The translations under genes were made by a program, and so were the position numbers. A stretch of DNA of 29,761 bases from an uncultured Lachnospiraceae bacterium (lineage in GTDB: Bacteria; Bacillota; Clostridia; Lachnospirales; Lachnospiraceae): assembly GCA_910577955.1 (NCBI GenBank), contig CAJTNC010000007.1:1-29761 (forward strand). Reading direction: 5' to 3'. The notes under the pieces are model-generated. The model was not told where the DNA came from, did not search any database, and saw nothing but the letters and a program-made list of their open reading frames with translations. The first letter of the stretch is position 1; every line of letters begins with the position of its first letter. This document shows positions 8,184 through 15,687 of the stretch, one piece after another.

Positions 8184-8288
8184 CCACGGGTTTTCCTCGT
8201 TCCCGGGCTTCGCCCTATGAAAAAGGGAGATAAAAGGCTCTTTTGTGCAAGCACAACGCGACTTTTATCTTCCCTTTTTCGCACTGCT
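8165..8288. other. 124-base nested palindrome with cloverleaf-like folding potential
   Basis: Outer arms AGCAGTGC (8165-8172) and GCACTGCT (8281-8288) enclose three further stems. The first is GGAAAACC/GGTTTTCC (8178-8185, 8189-8196). The second is GGGC/GCCC (8205-8208, 8212-8215). The third is a 17-18 base stem (8220-8236 with 8262-8279, one bulge) whose loop holds TTGTGC/GCACAA (8243-8256). All arms are read directly from the sequence. The minus-strand copy of the long stem ends in a T run and could act as an attenuator in the nagA leader. Alternatively it is a miniature intergenic repeat element. It has no coding capacity. Confidence 0.75.
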
Positions 8289-8304
8289 CATTGCCATCGT
8301 GGAT

Positions 8305-8310
8305 ATTATA
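8305..8310 (-). promoter_or_regulatory. Candidate -10 box of the nagA promoter
   Basis: A perfect TATAAT on the minus strand, without a good -35 box at 17 bases. It is the only clear minus-strand -10 in the nagA-nagB gap. If used, the nagA leader is about 255 bases and contains both the palindrome and the tandem repeats. No convincing plus-strand promoter for nagB was found; AT-rich TATATATAAG at 8371-8380 is a weak candidate. Confidence 0.4.
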
Positions 8311-8418
8311 CCTCAATTTTGCAAGTATTACTACTATCAACTTGCTTTTCTGTCTGAAATTTGGTACTTTTATATATAAGAAGCACAGACTTCATAAAAA
8401 TAATCGGGAGGTTTTAAA

Positions 8419-9147
8419 ATGAGACTTTACAGAGCAAAAGACTATGAGGACATGAGCCGTAAGGCGGCGAATATCATTTCCGCACAGGTGATCATGAAAC
8501 CGGACTGCGTACTGGGACTTGCTACGGGCTCCACACCCATCGGCACCTATAAACAGCTGATCGAGTGGTACGAGAAGGGCGATCTGGACTTTTCCGAAGT
8601 GACTACGGTAAATCTGGACGAGTACAAAGGACTGACAAAGGACAACGATCAGAGCTACTATTACTTTATGCACGACAATCTTTTCAACCATGTCAATTTG
8701 CAGAAGGGCCGCTCTTTCCTGCCGGACGGTACGGAACCCGACAGTGAAAAAGCCTGCCGCGATTACAATGCGGTGATCCGTCAGGCCGGCGGTATCGATT
8801 TACAGCTTTTAGGACTTGGCAACAACGGTCATATCGGTTTTAACGAGCCCGCTGACCACTTCCCTCAGGAGACCCACTGCGTTGATTTGACGCCCAGCAC
8901 CATCGAGGCCAACAAACGCTTCTTTGCGAAGGCTGAGGACGTGCCCCGTCAGGCTTACACGATGGGGATCGGTACGATCATGAGCGCGAAAAAAGTCCTG
9001 TTGGTTGTCAGCGGCGAAGGCAAAGCAAAGATTCTGCGCGATGCCCTCTACGGCCCGGTAACACCCGAAGTTCCCGCTTCTATCCTGCAGTTCCACAAAG
9101 ATCTCTGCGTTGTGGCGGATGAAGCGGCATTGAGCGAGATGCCTTAA
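8419..9147 (+). CDS. nagB: Glucosamine-6-phosphate deaminase
   Basis: Converts glucosamine-6-phosphate to fructose-6-phosphate and ammonia, linking amino-sugar use to glycolysis. The 242-residue protein has the phosphate-binding GLATGSTP (34-40), general-base D67 in VNLDEYKG and the GLGNNGHIGFNEP block with the catalytic H138 and E143. N136 replaces the Asp found there in the E. coli enzyme, which from memory is normal in Firmicutes. The short length, without the E. coli C-terminal extension, fits the smaller Gram-positive forms. Ribosome binding site GGGAGG is well spaced before ATG 8419. It is transcribed away from nagA and ends before an intrinsic terminator. Confidence 0.95.
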   Translation: MRLYRAKDYEDMSRKAANIISAQVIMKPDCVLGLATGSTPIGTYKQLIEWYEKGDLDFSEVTTVNLDEYKGLTKDNDQSYYYFMHDNLFNHVNLQKGRSFLPDGTEPDSEKACRDYNAVIRQAGGIDLQLLGLGNNGHIGFNEPADHFPQETHCVDLTPSTIEANKRFFAKAEDVPRQAYTMGIGTIMSAKKVLLVVSGEGKAKILRDALYGPVTPEVPASILQFHKDLCVVADEAALSEMP

Positions 9148-9175
9148 CCTCCCGCGACATTGATATCATATAAAG

Positions 9176-9206
9176 ACAGCCCGCACCATGCTGCGGGCTG
9201 TTTCTT
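9176..9206 (+). terminator. Intrinsic terminator of nagB
   Basis: A 10-bp perfect stem ACAGCCCGCA / TGCGGGCTGT around a six-base loop, followed by TTTCTT. It lies 29 bases after the nagB stop and just before the pepT ribosome binding site, so pepT is probably transcribed separately or by readthrough. Confidence 0.85.
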
Positions 9207-9223
9207 GCAAAGAAGGAGACGTC

Positions 9224-10468
9224 ATGACAAAAACCATTGAAAATTTTTTACAATATGTACAGATCGACACGGAATCCAGTGAGTCTTCCGGCACATCGCC
9301 AAGCACAGAAAAACAGCACGATCTGGCCGAACTTTTAGTGCGTCAGCTCACCGCTATGGGCGCTGCCGAGATCACCTACGACAAAGAACACTGCTATGTG
9401 TACGCCTCTGTCCCCGCTTCTTCCGGCTGGGAAGACCGCCCTGTCCTCGGCTTTATCTCCCATATGGACACCGCTCCCGCCGTGACCGGGAAAAACGTAA
9501 AACCGCAGATCGTGAAAAACTATGACGGCGGCGATATCCTGCTAAACAAAGAGCAGCATATCGTAATGTCCGTCTCCGACTTTCCGGAACTTTCCCGCTA
9601 TAAAGGACAGGATCTGATCGTCACGGACGGCACCACACTGCTGGGCGCCGACGACAAGGCCGGCGTGGCGGAAATCATGGCTATGGCAGAGTATCTGCTT
9701 GAACACCCCGAACTTTCCCACGGTAAAATAAGGATAGGCTTCACTCCTGATGAAGAGATCGGCTCGGGGGCGGATCATTTCGATGTGGCCCTCTTTGGGG
9801 CTGATTTCGCCTATACTGTGGACGGCGGCGAGTTCGGTGAGCTGGAAGACGAAACGTTCAATGCGGCGGACGCCAAATTGACTGTAAGCGGACGAAGCGT
9901 CCATCCCGGCAGCGCCAAAGGCAAAATGATCAATGCCGTGCTGATCGCTCAGGAATTCCAGAGCCTTCTGCCCGCCTTTCAAAATCCCATGTACACAGAG
10001 GGAAGAGAGGGCTTCTTTCATCTGGATGATATAAGCGGAAATGTGGAAAAAACCATCGCCCACTATATCATCAGAGACCATGACAGAGAACTGTTCGCAC
10101 AGAAAAAGGAGTTCTTTTTACAGTGCGCTTCCTTTTTAAATCAAAAATACGGAGAAAATACCGTGACGGTGGAAATGAAAGACTCCTACTATAATATGAT
10201 AGAGGTTCTCAAAGACCACCCCCACCTGTTGGAAAACGCCCGAAACGCTCTGCGGGAACTGGGGGCAAAACCCGTAACCATGCCGGTCAGAGGCGGCACC
10301 GACGGCTCAAGGCTCTCCTTTATGGGACTGCCCTGCCCGAATCTCTGCACCGGCGGCGCCAACTTCCACAGCCGCTTTGAATATGCCTGCATACAGTCCA
10401 TGGAAAAAGTGACGGAATTGTTGATAAATCTGGCTCTGCGGTACGGAAAGGAAATGCAGAGGCCATAA
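9224..10468 (+). CDS. pepT: Peptidase T (tripeptide aminopeptidase, M20 family)
   Basis: A cytoplasmic zinc exopeptidase that removes the N-terminal residue of tripeptides. The 414-residue protein shows all M20B landmarks: H80-x-D82 in GFISHMDTAP, bridging aspartate in GADDKAGVAE (D143), E177-E178 in TPDEEIGSGADHFD, the dimerisation lid (SVHPGSAKGKMINA) and PVRGGTDGSRLSFMGLPCPN with NFHSRFEYA near the end. ATG 9224 is chosen because AGAAGGAGA lies at the right distance; the upstream in-frame ATG at 9188 is inside the loop of the nagB terminator. Length matches the family (about 405-410). Confidence 0.95.
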   Translation: MTKTIENFLQYVQIDTESSESSGTSPSTEKQHDLAELLVRQLTAMGAAEITYDKEHCYVYASVPASSGWEDRPVLGFISHMDTAPAVTGKNVKPQIVKNYDGGDILLNKEQHIVMSVSDFPELSRYKGQDLIVTDGTTLLGADDKAGVAEIMAMAEYLLEHPELSHGKIRIGFTPDEEIGSGADHFDVALFGADFAYTVDGGEFGELEDETFNAADAKLTVSGRSVHPGSAKGKMINAVLIAQEFQSLLPAFQNPMYTEGREGFFHLDDISGNVEKTIAHYIIRDHDRELFAQKKEFFLQCASFLNQKYGENTVTVEMKDSYYNMIEVLKDHPHLLENARNALRELGAKPVTMPVRGGTDGSRLSFMGLPCPNLCTGGANFHSRFEYACIQSMEKVTELLINLALRYGKEMQRP

Positions 10469-10483
10469 GACAGTCATAAAAAT

Positions 10484-10855
10484 CTATATCTGTCTGTCCG
10501 TTCCGGTCTCGTTTTGCATCATCCGCACAAATGGGACCGGATCTTTCCGCATCAGCAGCAGGCTGTTGAATGCTAACAGCAGCATCTTATCTTTGTTGAG
10601 ACGCATATCTTCCACATCCTGATCCATCACCGCACGGAAATGATCGATCTGAAAGACCATCAGATCCACCAGTCCGTAACCCGCTATCTTCACTTTGCAC
10701 AGAAAGTCCTGATGATCCAGATAATAGACAAACTCCTCATATATCTCCGTATCGGCCGTCAGCCGCTCCCAGAAATCCTGCAAAAAAGCCTCGTCCGCCC
10801 CCGCATATCTGCACAAAGCCTCCGCCCATCGGTATGCCCGTGTTCGCTCTTCCAT
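10484..10855 (-). CDS. Unrecognised 123-residue protein downstream of a MATE exporter
   Basis: I do not recognise this protein. It is acidic, Leu- and Met-rich and mostly helical by appearance, with no signal peptide, Cys cluster or obvious catalytic motif. Patches FLQDFWERL, YYLDHQDFLCKVKIAGYGLVDLMVFQIDHF and NSLLLMRKDPVPFVRMM may form a helical bundle. It lies 15 bases behind the MATE stop. The ATG at 10855 has GAGAGGTGA as ribosome binding site, which overlaps an alternative GTG start at 10864. Such tight spacing argues that it is real and cotranscribed with the exporter. It converges with pepT, 15 bases apart. Confidence 0.7.
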   Translation of the reverse strand: MEERTRAYRWAEALCRYAGADEAFLQDFWERLTADTEIYEEFVYYLDHQDFLCKVKIAGYGLVDLMVFQIDHFRAVMDQDVEDMRLNKDKMLLLAFNSLLLMRKDPVPFVRMMQNETGTDRQI

Positions 10856-10870
10856 AACCGTCACCTCTCT

Positions 10871-12241
10871 CTAATTCCGCCCCTTCGCTTTCGCTGTCTT
10901 TTTTGTATAATAAATATAGTAAATAATAAATGCTGCCGATGCCGCTGTCCATGTGACCGGATAACTCATCATCACAGTCTCCATGGTATTGCGGATGGGT
11001 GTCGCAATCTCAACCCACGCCACCCGCAGCACACACACCAGCAAAATGCTGATGACCGTGGGCGCCACCACGCACTCCATTCCCCGCAGCGCTCCGGAAA
11101 GGATCTCCACAATCACATAGATCAGATAAAATCTGGTCAGAAAACGAAGCTGCGATACCCCAAGCGAGATCACTCCCGCGTCTTCCACAAAAATCCCGAA
11201 AAAGAATTCCGCAAAAGCATAGAAAAAGATAGTGAGCACGCCTGCCATCACCATAGTCATTGCCATACACTCCCACATGGACTTTCTCGCCCGTTCAGCT
11301 TTTCCTGCGCCGATATTCTGTCCCACAAAGGTCGTCACCGCGATTCCCATGGCGGATACCGTCATCCAGTAGAGCCCGTCCAGTTTTACATAAGCCGACC
11401 ATGCCGCAATATTGTCTGTGCCGAAACTGTTCACTTTCGCCTGCACCACACTGTTGGAAAGGCCGTAAGTCACCGACTGCAGTCCGGCCGGAATACCGAT
11501 CCACAACACTCTCTTCCATATTTTACCGGAGCATCGAAACAGTTCCCGCGGTATCAGCCTATAGCTATGCTTCTCTCTATACAACACCACAAACACCATC
11601 ACTGCGCTTAATATCTGGGATAAGACCGTGGCCACAGCCGCGCCCTCCGCTGCCATCTGAAATCCTTCCACAAACAGAAAGTCAAGCGGAATATTGACCA
11701 GACAGCTCACGATCAAAAAATACAGAGGACGCTTTGAGTCCCCCACAGCTCTCAAAATCCCTGCACCCATGATATAAAACAGATTGGCCGGAGCCGCTGC
11801 AAAATAGATACGCATATAGCCCAGCGACTGCCCGAAAATATTTTCCGGCGTTTTTAAAAGCCGCAGCATATCGGGCGCAAAAACAATGCCTAAGGCCCCC
11901 AGCAAAACTCCCGCGCACAGAGAGATCAACAGGGACGTGTGCACCGTCTTAGCCACTTCATTCTCCTGCTCCCCGCCGTAGAAGTGCGCCGCTACAACTG
12001 TCGCGCCGGAAGATATCCCCATAAAAAAACCAACAAAAATATTGATCACGGAAGCCGTGGAGCCGCCCACCGCGGACAGCGCCTCCTTCCCTGCGCATCT
12101 GCCTACTATAATGGCATCCGCCGTATTGTATAACTGCTGAAACAGAGAGCCCAACAAGATCGGGAAGAAAAACAACAATATCTGCTTCCAGATAACGCCC
12201 TCTGTGATCTGATTCGCCAAAGGCTGCTTCCCCTCTTTCAT
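10871..12241 (-). CDS. MATE family efflux transporter
   Basis: A 456-residue integral membrane protein with about twelve hydrophobic segments, of the NorM/DinF-like MATE superfamily, which exports organic cations or metabolites in exchange for Na+ or H+. Recognisable parts are ILLFFFPILLGSLFQQLYNT with NTADAIIVGR at the N-terminus, AVGGSTASVINI, GAGILRAVGDSKRPLYF and, in the second half, IPAGLQSVTYGLSN and FVGQNIGAGK. Length is typical. AGGAGGCGC precedes ATG 12241. It is followed closely by the unrecognised 123-residue gene and preceded by a DUF6472 gene 42 bases upstream. The exported substrate is not predictable. Confidence 0.93.
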   Translation of the reverse strand: MKEGKQPLANQITEGVIWKQILLFFFPILLGSLFQQLYNTADAIIVGRCAGKEALSAVGGSTASVINIFVGFFMGISSGATVVAAHFYGGEQENEVAKTVHTSLLISLCAGVLLGALGIVFAPDMLRLLKTPENIFGQSLGYMRIYFAAAPANLFYIMGAGILRAVGDSKRPLYFLIVSCLVNIPLDFLFVEGFQMAAEGAAVATVLSQILSAVMVFVVLYREKHSYRLIPRELFRCSGKIWKRVLWIGIPAGLQSVTYGLSNSVVQAKVNSFGTDNIAAWSAYVKLDGLYWMTVSAMGIAVTTFVGQNIGAGKAERARKSMWECMAMTMVMAGVLTIFFYAFAEFFFGIFVEDAGVISLGVSQLRFLTRFYLIYVIVEILSGALRGMECVVAPTVISILLVCVLRVAWVEIATPIRNTMETVMMSYPVTWTAASAAFIIYYIYYTKKTAKAKGRN

Positions 12242-12283
12242 ACCGCGCCTCCTACATGCTCTATCGCCATACTTGACGTTTTA

Positions 12284-12466
12284 TCACATTTGATGCTTTA
12301 CCACTTCATATTCATTGTCCGACCGGTAATAAGGACATTCCAGTCTCGTCTGCGATAAAAATCTTGCCATATCATCCTCATCCATGCTCACATCACACTC
12401 ATAGCAGTCATAGTCTTCATCATAGATATAGTTGCTGCAGGTATCGCAGCTAGTCTCCTGTGCCAT
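12284..12466 (-). CDS. DUF6472-like small Cys-rich acidic protein
   Basis: A 60-residue protein with C-x2-C near the N-terminus (C7, C10), a second pair in DCYECDVSMDED and a final CPYYR, followed by EYEVVKHQM. Five cysteines and many acidic residues suggest a zinc-ribbon-like fold. The layout matches the short DUF6472 family of Clostridia as I remember it; function is unknown there. GGGGAAAAGG precedes ATG 12466. It lies between an HPr-like gene and the MATE exporter on the same strand. Confidence 0.75.
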   Translation of the reverse strand: MAQETSCDTCSNYIYDEDYDCYECDVSMDEDDMARFLSQTRLECPYYRSDNEYEVVKHQM

Positions 12467-12507
12467 CCTTTTCCCCTTCTTCCGTATTTTAATATTTCCG
12501 GACGCTA

Positions 12508-12536
12508 TATTGCCGGCAGAGATTCTGCCGGCAATA
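12508..12536. repeat. Perfect 13-bp GC-rich inverted repeat
   Basis: Arms TATTGCCGGCAGA and TCTGCCGGCAATA around GAT, about 95 bases after the HPr-like gene and 42 bases before the DUF6472 start. It would make a very stable RNA hairpin and may end transcription of the HPr-like gene. The minus-strand side lacks a T tract, so an operator or processing site is also possible. Confidence 0.55.
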
Positions 12537-12630
12537 CTATAGTTCCTGTTTCTTTTATGTAATCCCGTTTCCCCAAAAACGGCGCTGCCTGTCCTAAGCT
12601 GTCAGTGCGGCAAACCTTATCTTGAAACGG

Positions 12631-12864
12631 TTATGCCAAAAATTCCTTGATAGCTTCCAAGATCTCCGCCTCTTCCTCCTCCGTACTGGAAAAGTGCAGT
12701 TCCAATACAGAACTCAGATCAAGGCTCATAATACCCAGCATGGATTTTGCATCGATATAATATCTCCCCTGCTCTAAATCAAAATCGCAGTCAAATTTGC
12801 ACACTGTCCTGTTGAATATTTTGATTTTTTCGATACTGTCCAGTCGTACTGTCACAGTTTTCAT
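12631..12864 (-). CDS. HPr-like protein lacking the phospho-accepting histidine
   Basis: A 77-residue protein with the HPr fold signature YYIDAKSMLGIMSLDLS, which corresponds to the region around regulatory Ser46 of HPr (here S41). The family's active-site block GxHARPA is absent: the equivalent stretch (IEKIKIFNRTVCKFD) has no histidine, and the only histidine in the protein (H57) lies late. It therefore cannot act as an ordinary PTS phosphocarrier. It might be a regulatory HPr paralog, or Ser-phosphorylated only (inference). AGGTGGAGG lies upstream of ATG 12864 and an AT-rich palindrome lies further upstream. Confidence 0.85.
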   Translation of the reverse strand: MKTVTVRLDSIEKIKIFNRTVCKFDCDFDLEQGRYYIDAKSMLGIMSLDLSSVLELHFSSTEEEEAEILEAIKEFLA

Positions 12865-12911
12865 AACTAACTATACCTCCACCTTATTATTCCGGCCTCC
12901 CGGCCATTTCT

Positions 12912-12942
12912 ATAATAAAAATTGTAAAACAATTTTTATTAT
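12912..12942. repeat. Perfect 14-bp AT-rich palindrome upstream of the HPr-like gene
   Basis: Arms ATAATAAAAATTGT and ACAATTTTTATTAT around AAA, between the nuclease gene (ends 13035) and the HPr-like gene (starts 12864). On the minus strand it could be a weak terminator for the nuclease gene or an operator for the HPr-like gene. Confidence 0.5.
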
Positions 12943-13034
12943 TATGATATTATTATAAGATTTTATTTGTCCGATTGCAAGGGGTTTGAACAATTAAGAA
13001 AATAAAAATAGCCGGCTCAAATCCGCGAAATGAA

Positions 13035-14081
13035 TTATAGTTCCGCTTTCTTTTTCATAAATTCTTCAATGCTGTCTGCACGGGCCGCCACACGATGCCA
13101 CATCCGCAAAACGTCTCCCCTCGTCTCCGCCATGATCTCCTCCCGCAGTTTCGGCGGAACAGTCTCCATATCCTCTAACAGCTGCAGGATATCTTCTATT
13201 CTGCCTTTATTCTCTCCATCCTCAACACCACGCTCATATCCCTTACTTCTGCCCACTTCATATGCCTCTTCATATGCCTCTTCATATGCCTCTTCATATG
13301 CCTCTTCCCTGATCACCTGACGGGCCAACTCCTCATCATATTCGTAGATACTCATGCGCTTCACCTCCGCCTTATTTTTCAACAGAAATTCTTTCAGAAT
13401 ATCCTGCCTGATGCACTCATCCACAGCTTTGTCTACCGCCTCTTCCAGTTCCATTGCCTTTAAATGTTTTCTGACCTTTTCCACATACTGCATATATTCC
13501 GCTAACGTTCCGCACTGCTCCTTCAATTTCCCATTATAGCCTTCATTAATATTAAGCACCTGTACCCGTAATTCCAGTTCCGGATTCTCCTCACGGGTTT
13601 GAAAAGCATCCGACAGTTTCAGTTCTTCCTGTTCCCTGCATTTCTCCGCCCCATTGTAAAAAACCACAAAATGGGGAGCCGGAATCTGAATCAGACTTCT
13701 CTTGTAAAGGTCTTTCAATACCGTCAGCTTTTCATATTCCGCCGATACATACTGCAAAAATCGGAGCGGCATATTTTTATTGATTGTCGACTGATGTTCA
13801 AACAAGTACAGATTAAAATCGATTAAAAACGCCAGATCGTTCTCCATCCCCATATAAATAGCATTCTCTAACGTGACGATCTCCAATTTCTCCGAATCCG
13901 TATAATCTTTTCCGCTGATGGCGTTATAAAGGCCAAGCAATCTGTCTTTTTCCTTAAACAGCATGCGGAATACCGTATCCTTATAATGGGGCTTTACCCT
14001 TACCCTTTTCTTTGTGCCGATCCGTCTCTCCGACTGTTTTCTCTGGCCTGCAGCATTTTTCTTGTTTCTTCTTTTGCCCAT
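13035..14081 (-). CDS. Rpn family PD-(D/E)XK nuclease ('nuclease family transposase')
   Basis: A 348-residue protein of the Rpn/PDDEXK_2 group. The basic N-terminus leads to KPHYKDTVFRMLFKEKDRLLGLYNAIS, the usual opening. The nuclease core is END-LAFLIDFNLYLFEHQS with the E-x-Q signature, then MPLRFLQYVSAEY and HFVVFYNG. The C-terminal third is charged and helical and carries four EEAY units encoded by 12-bp repeats. Members in E. coli promote recombination and some act in phage defence; many copies occur in gut Clostridia. GAAGGAGGAG precedes ATG 14081. The 325 bases upstream of it (to 14406) hold only AT-rich sequence and the terminator of the bactofilin gene. Confidence 0.9.
   Translation of the reverse strand: MGKRRNKKNAAGQRKQSERRIGTKKRVRVKPHYKDTVFRMLFKEKDRLLGLYNAISGKDYTDSEKLEIVTLENAIYMGMENDLAFLIDFNLYLFEHQSTINKNMPLRFLQYVSAEYEKLTVLKDLYKRSLIQIPAPHFVVFYNGAEKCREQEELKLSDAFQTREENPELELRVQVLNINEGYNGKLKEQCGTLAEYMQYVEKVRKHLKAMELEEAVDKAVDECIRQDILKEFLLKNKAEVKRMSIYEYDEELARQVIREEAYEEAYEEAYEEAYEVGRSKGYERGVEDGENKGRIEDILQLLEDMETVPPKLREEIMAETRGDVLRMWHRVAARADSIEEFMKKKAEL
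13261..13308. repeat. Four 12-bp in-frame tandem repeats in the nuclease gene
   Basis: The unit TATGCCTCTTCA is repeated exactly three times and a fourth time with one mismatch (last base C). On the coding strand it specifies EEAYEEAYEEAYEEAY. Being a multiple of three and nearly identical at DNA level, it can gain or lose units by slippage without breaking the frame. Confidence 0.95.
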
Positions 14082-14330
14082 TTTTCTCCTCCTTCAGGGG
14101 ATTCCCTAAAAGAGCAGACATGACGCTTACTGCATTTTTATCTTATTTCTCTTTTATGAAATCCTGTGCAATTTAAATTGTTTGATTGAAAAAGCACTGA
14201 TTTCTGTTGAAATAAGACGGGAAAGATTCCCAAAGAATACGAAACTGTCCGTATGAAGTTCAATAGAATATATGCTTTTATAAATAGTATAGCAGAGTTA
14301 TTCCGGCTTTACAAGCAAAATCTTCCACAT

Positions 14331-14367
14331 AAAAAAAGAAACCCTTTATCACTGGGTTTCTTTTTTA
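14331..14367 (-). terminator. Terminator after the bactofilin gene
   Basis: Stem AAAAGAAACCC / GGGTTTCTTTT with a nine-base loop and A/T runs on both sides, 40 bases behind the bactofilin stop. It works in principle in both directions. It closes the minus-strand envelope cluster. Confidence 0.85.
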
Positions 14368-14406
14368 TATCAGAACTTTCTTTGATACTATATCTGTTCC
14401 CTGTTT

Positions 14407-14808
14407 CTATTTCTCTTCTTTTCCGTTCAACGCTTCTTCCGTTTTCATGCGCGATACCACTTCCTCTTCGTTCATCACGCACTGTCCCTGAAATACTGCG
14501 TTCTCATCCACGATCAGACTTCTCGTATGCATATTGCCGAACACTTTTCCGGTGGAGATCACTTCCGTCTTTCCGCTGCACACCAGATCGCCTTCCAGAA
14601 TTCCGCCAATCACAATACAGCTTCCTTTTATGTTGCCTTTTATATGGGCAGTAGAACTGATCGTCACAGTCCCCTCCGTCTCCACATCACCGGTCACGTT
14701 CCCTTCCACGCGAACTGTTTCCTTCGCTCTAATGTTGCCCTCCACGATCATGTCCGCACCGATGATACTCATTTTTGCACTTGTCTGTTCCGCAGATTTT
14801 TTTAACAT
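14407..14808 (-). CDS. Bactofilin (polymer-forming cytoskeletal protein)
   Basis: A 133-residue bactofilin: right-handed beta-helix built from short hydrophobic-Gly repeats (SIIGADMIVEGNIRAKETVRVEGNV, then GTVTISSTAHIKGNIKG, VIGGILEGDLVCSGKTEVI, GKVFGNMHTRSLIV), flanked by short polar tails. Bactofilins self-assemble into non-polar filaments without nucleotide at the membrane and often position peptidoglycan enzymes. The start at 14808 has AAGGAGAG upstream and lies 12 bases behind the stop of the LytM-like gene, so both are one operon, a pairing known in many bacteria. Confidence 0.93.
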   Translation of the reverse strand: MLKKSAEQTSAKMSIIGADMIVEGNIRAKETVRVEGNVTGDVETEGTVTISSTAHIKGNIKGSCIVIGGILEGDLVCSGKTEVISTGKVFGNMHTRSLIVDENAVFQGQCVMNEEEVVSRMKTEEALNGKEEK

Positions 14809-14820
14809 GATTTTCTCTCC

Positions 14821-15567
14821 TTATCCTTTGATTTCTATAATTTCCATTGGATCCAGATATTCTCCGGCCTTGCTGATACTATAGCCAAACTCCGCATTTT
14901 CCTGTTGCACTTCAAACAACACCGCCCCCTGTTCCACAGAAGCCCCTGCCTCCACTTTCGGCGTTCCGGCATTCCGGTATGCGCTGATGTAACCGTCACC
15001 GTGATCAATACGGATACAGACCGGCGCTCCCTCCTCATTTGTCACATCCAAAACAGTCCCTGCCCCTGAGGCAATGATATTTGTCGATACCGCGGCGACA
15101 AAAATGACCTCCTTCTGCTCGGCAGCCGCCTGTATGCCGGCATCATTCTCCCCGCCTGCCTCCTTGATCTGCGCTGCGCCGCTCATGGGAACGCCTCTCG
15201 GCATATTTTTTTCCTGTTCCGCCGTCTGCAGCGATTCCTCTTTCCGCTGCACCAGCGCCTCTTTCTGACTCAGGTTCTGATTCAGATTCGCAACCTCTTT
15301 TTCTAAGGCCTCTTTTTCCGCCTTCAACTGTTCGTTTTCCGCCTGCAGCGCGGAAAGCTGCTCTACATAAGCTTCGCTTCGCTCCGTCGCTCCGTGGGAC
15401 AATATCAGGGTATATTCCGCATAACAGACCCCCGCCAGCAGAAGAATAAAAGCCACAGCAAAAAGAATGCCTGTGTTGAAATGGTACTTTTTCTGATTTT
15501 TTTCTGCGGAATCGGATACTATCATCACCGTATAGCCATTTTTCCGCCTGTGCCGTTTTTCACTCAT
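14821..15567 (-). CDS. Membrane-anchored degenerate M23/LytM protein
   Basis: A 248-residue protein with a basic cytoplasmic stretch, one membrane segment (TGILFAVAFILLLAGVCYAEY, about 34-54), a coiled coil (about 65-115, LQAENEQLKAEKEALEKEV) and a C-terminal LytM-like beta fold (SGAGTVLDVTNE, CIRIDHGDGYISAYRN, VEAGASVEQGAVLFEVQ). The metal ligands of active M23 enzymes are missing: the HxH near the end is replaced by AEFGYSIS. It is therefore probably an inactive regulator or scaffold. ATG 15567 is preferred over 15597 because GAGGG sits eight bases upstream. It is coupled to the bactofilin gene downstream. Confidence 0.85.
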   Translation of the reverse strand: MSEKRHRRKNGYTVMIVSDSAEKNQKKYHFNTGILFAVAFILLLAGVCYAEYTLILSHGATERSEAYVEQLSALQAENEQLKAEKEALEKEVANLNQNLSQKEALVQRKEESLQTAEQEKNMPRGVPMSGAAQIKEAGGENDAGIQAAAEQKEVIFVAAVSTNIIASGAGTVLDVTNEEGAPVCIRIDHGDGYISAYRNAGTPKVEAGASVEQGAVLFEVQQENAEFGYSISKAGEYLDPMEIIEIKG

Positions 15568-15687
15568 ATTTGATACCCTCACAGTATTTACTATCATATC
15601 ATATATCGATAAAAAAGAATATAGCTTTCTTTTATCTATTTATACAGAAGATACCCAAAAAATATTCTTCTCTGCAGGTACATGTGT

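Noticed and set aside
9188..9223. Earlier ATG for pepT at 9188
   Set aside because: It lies inside the loop of the nagB terminator without a ribosome binding site; ATG 9224 has AGAAGGAGA.
10640..11611. Long plus-strand open frame (323 codons) rich in His, Arg and Cys
   Set aside because: It lies opposite the MATE gene and its composition is that of an antisense shadow; no ribosome binding site and no recognisable domain.
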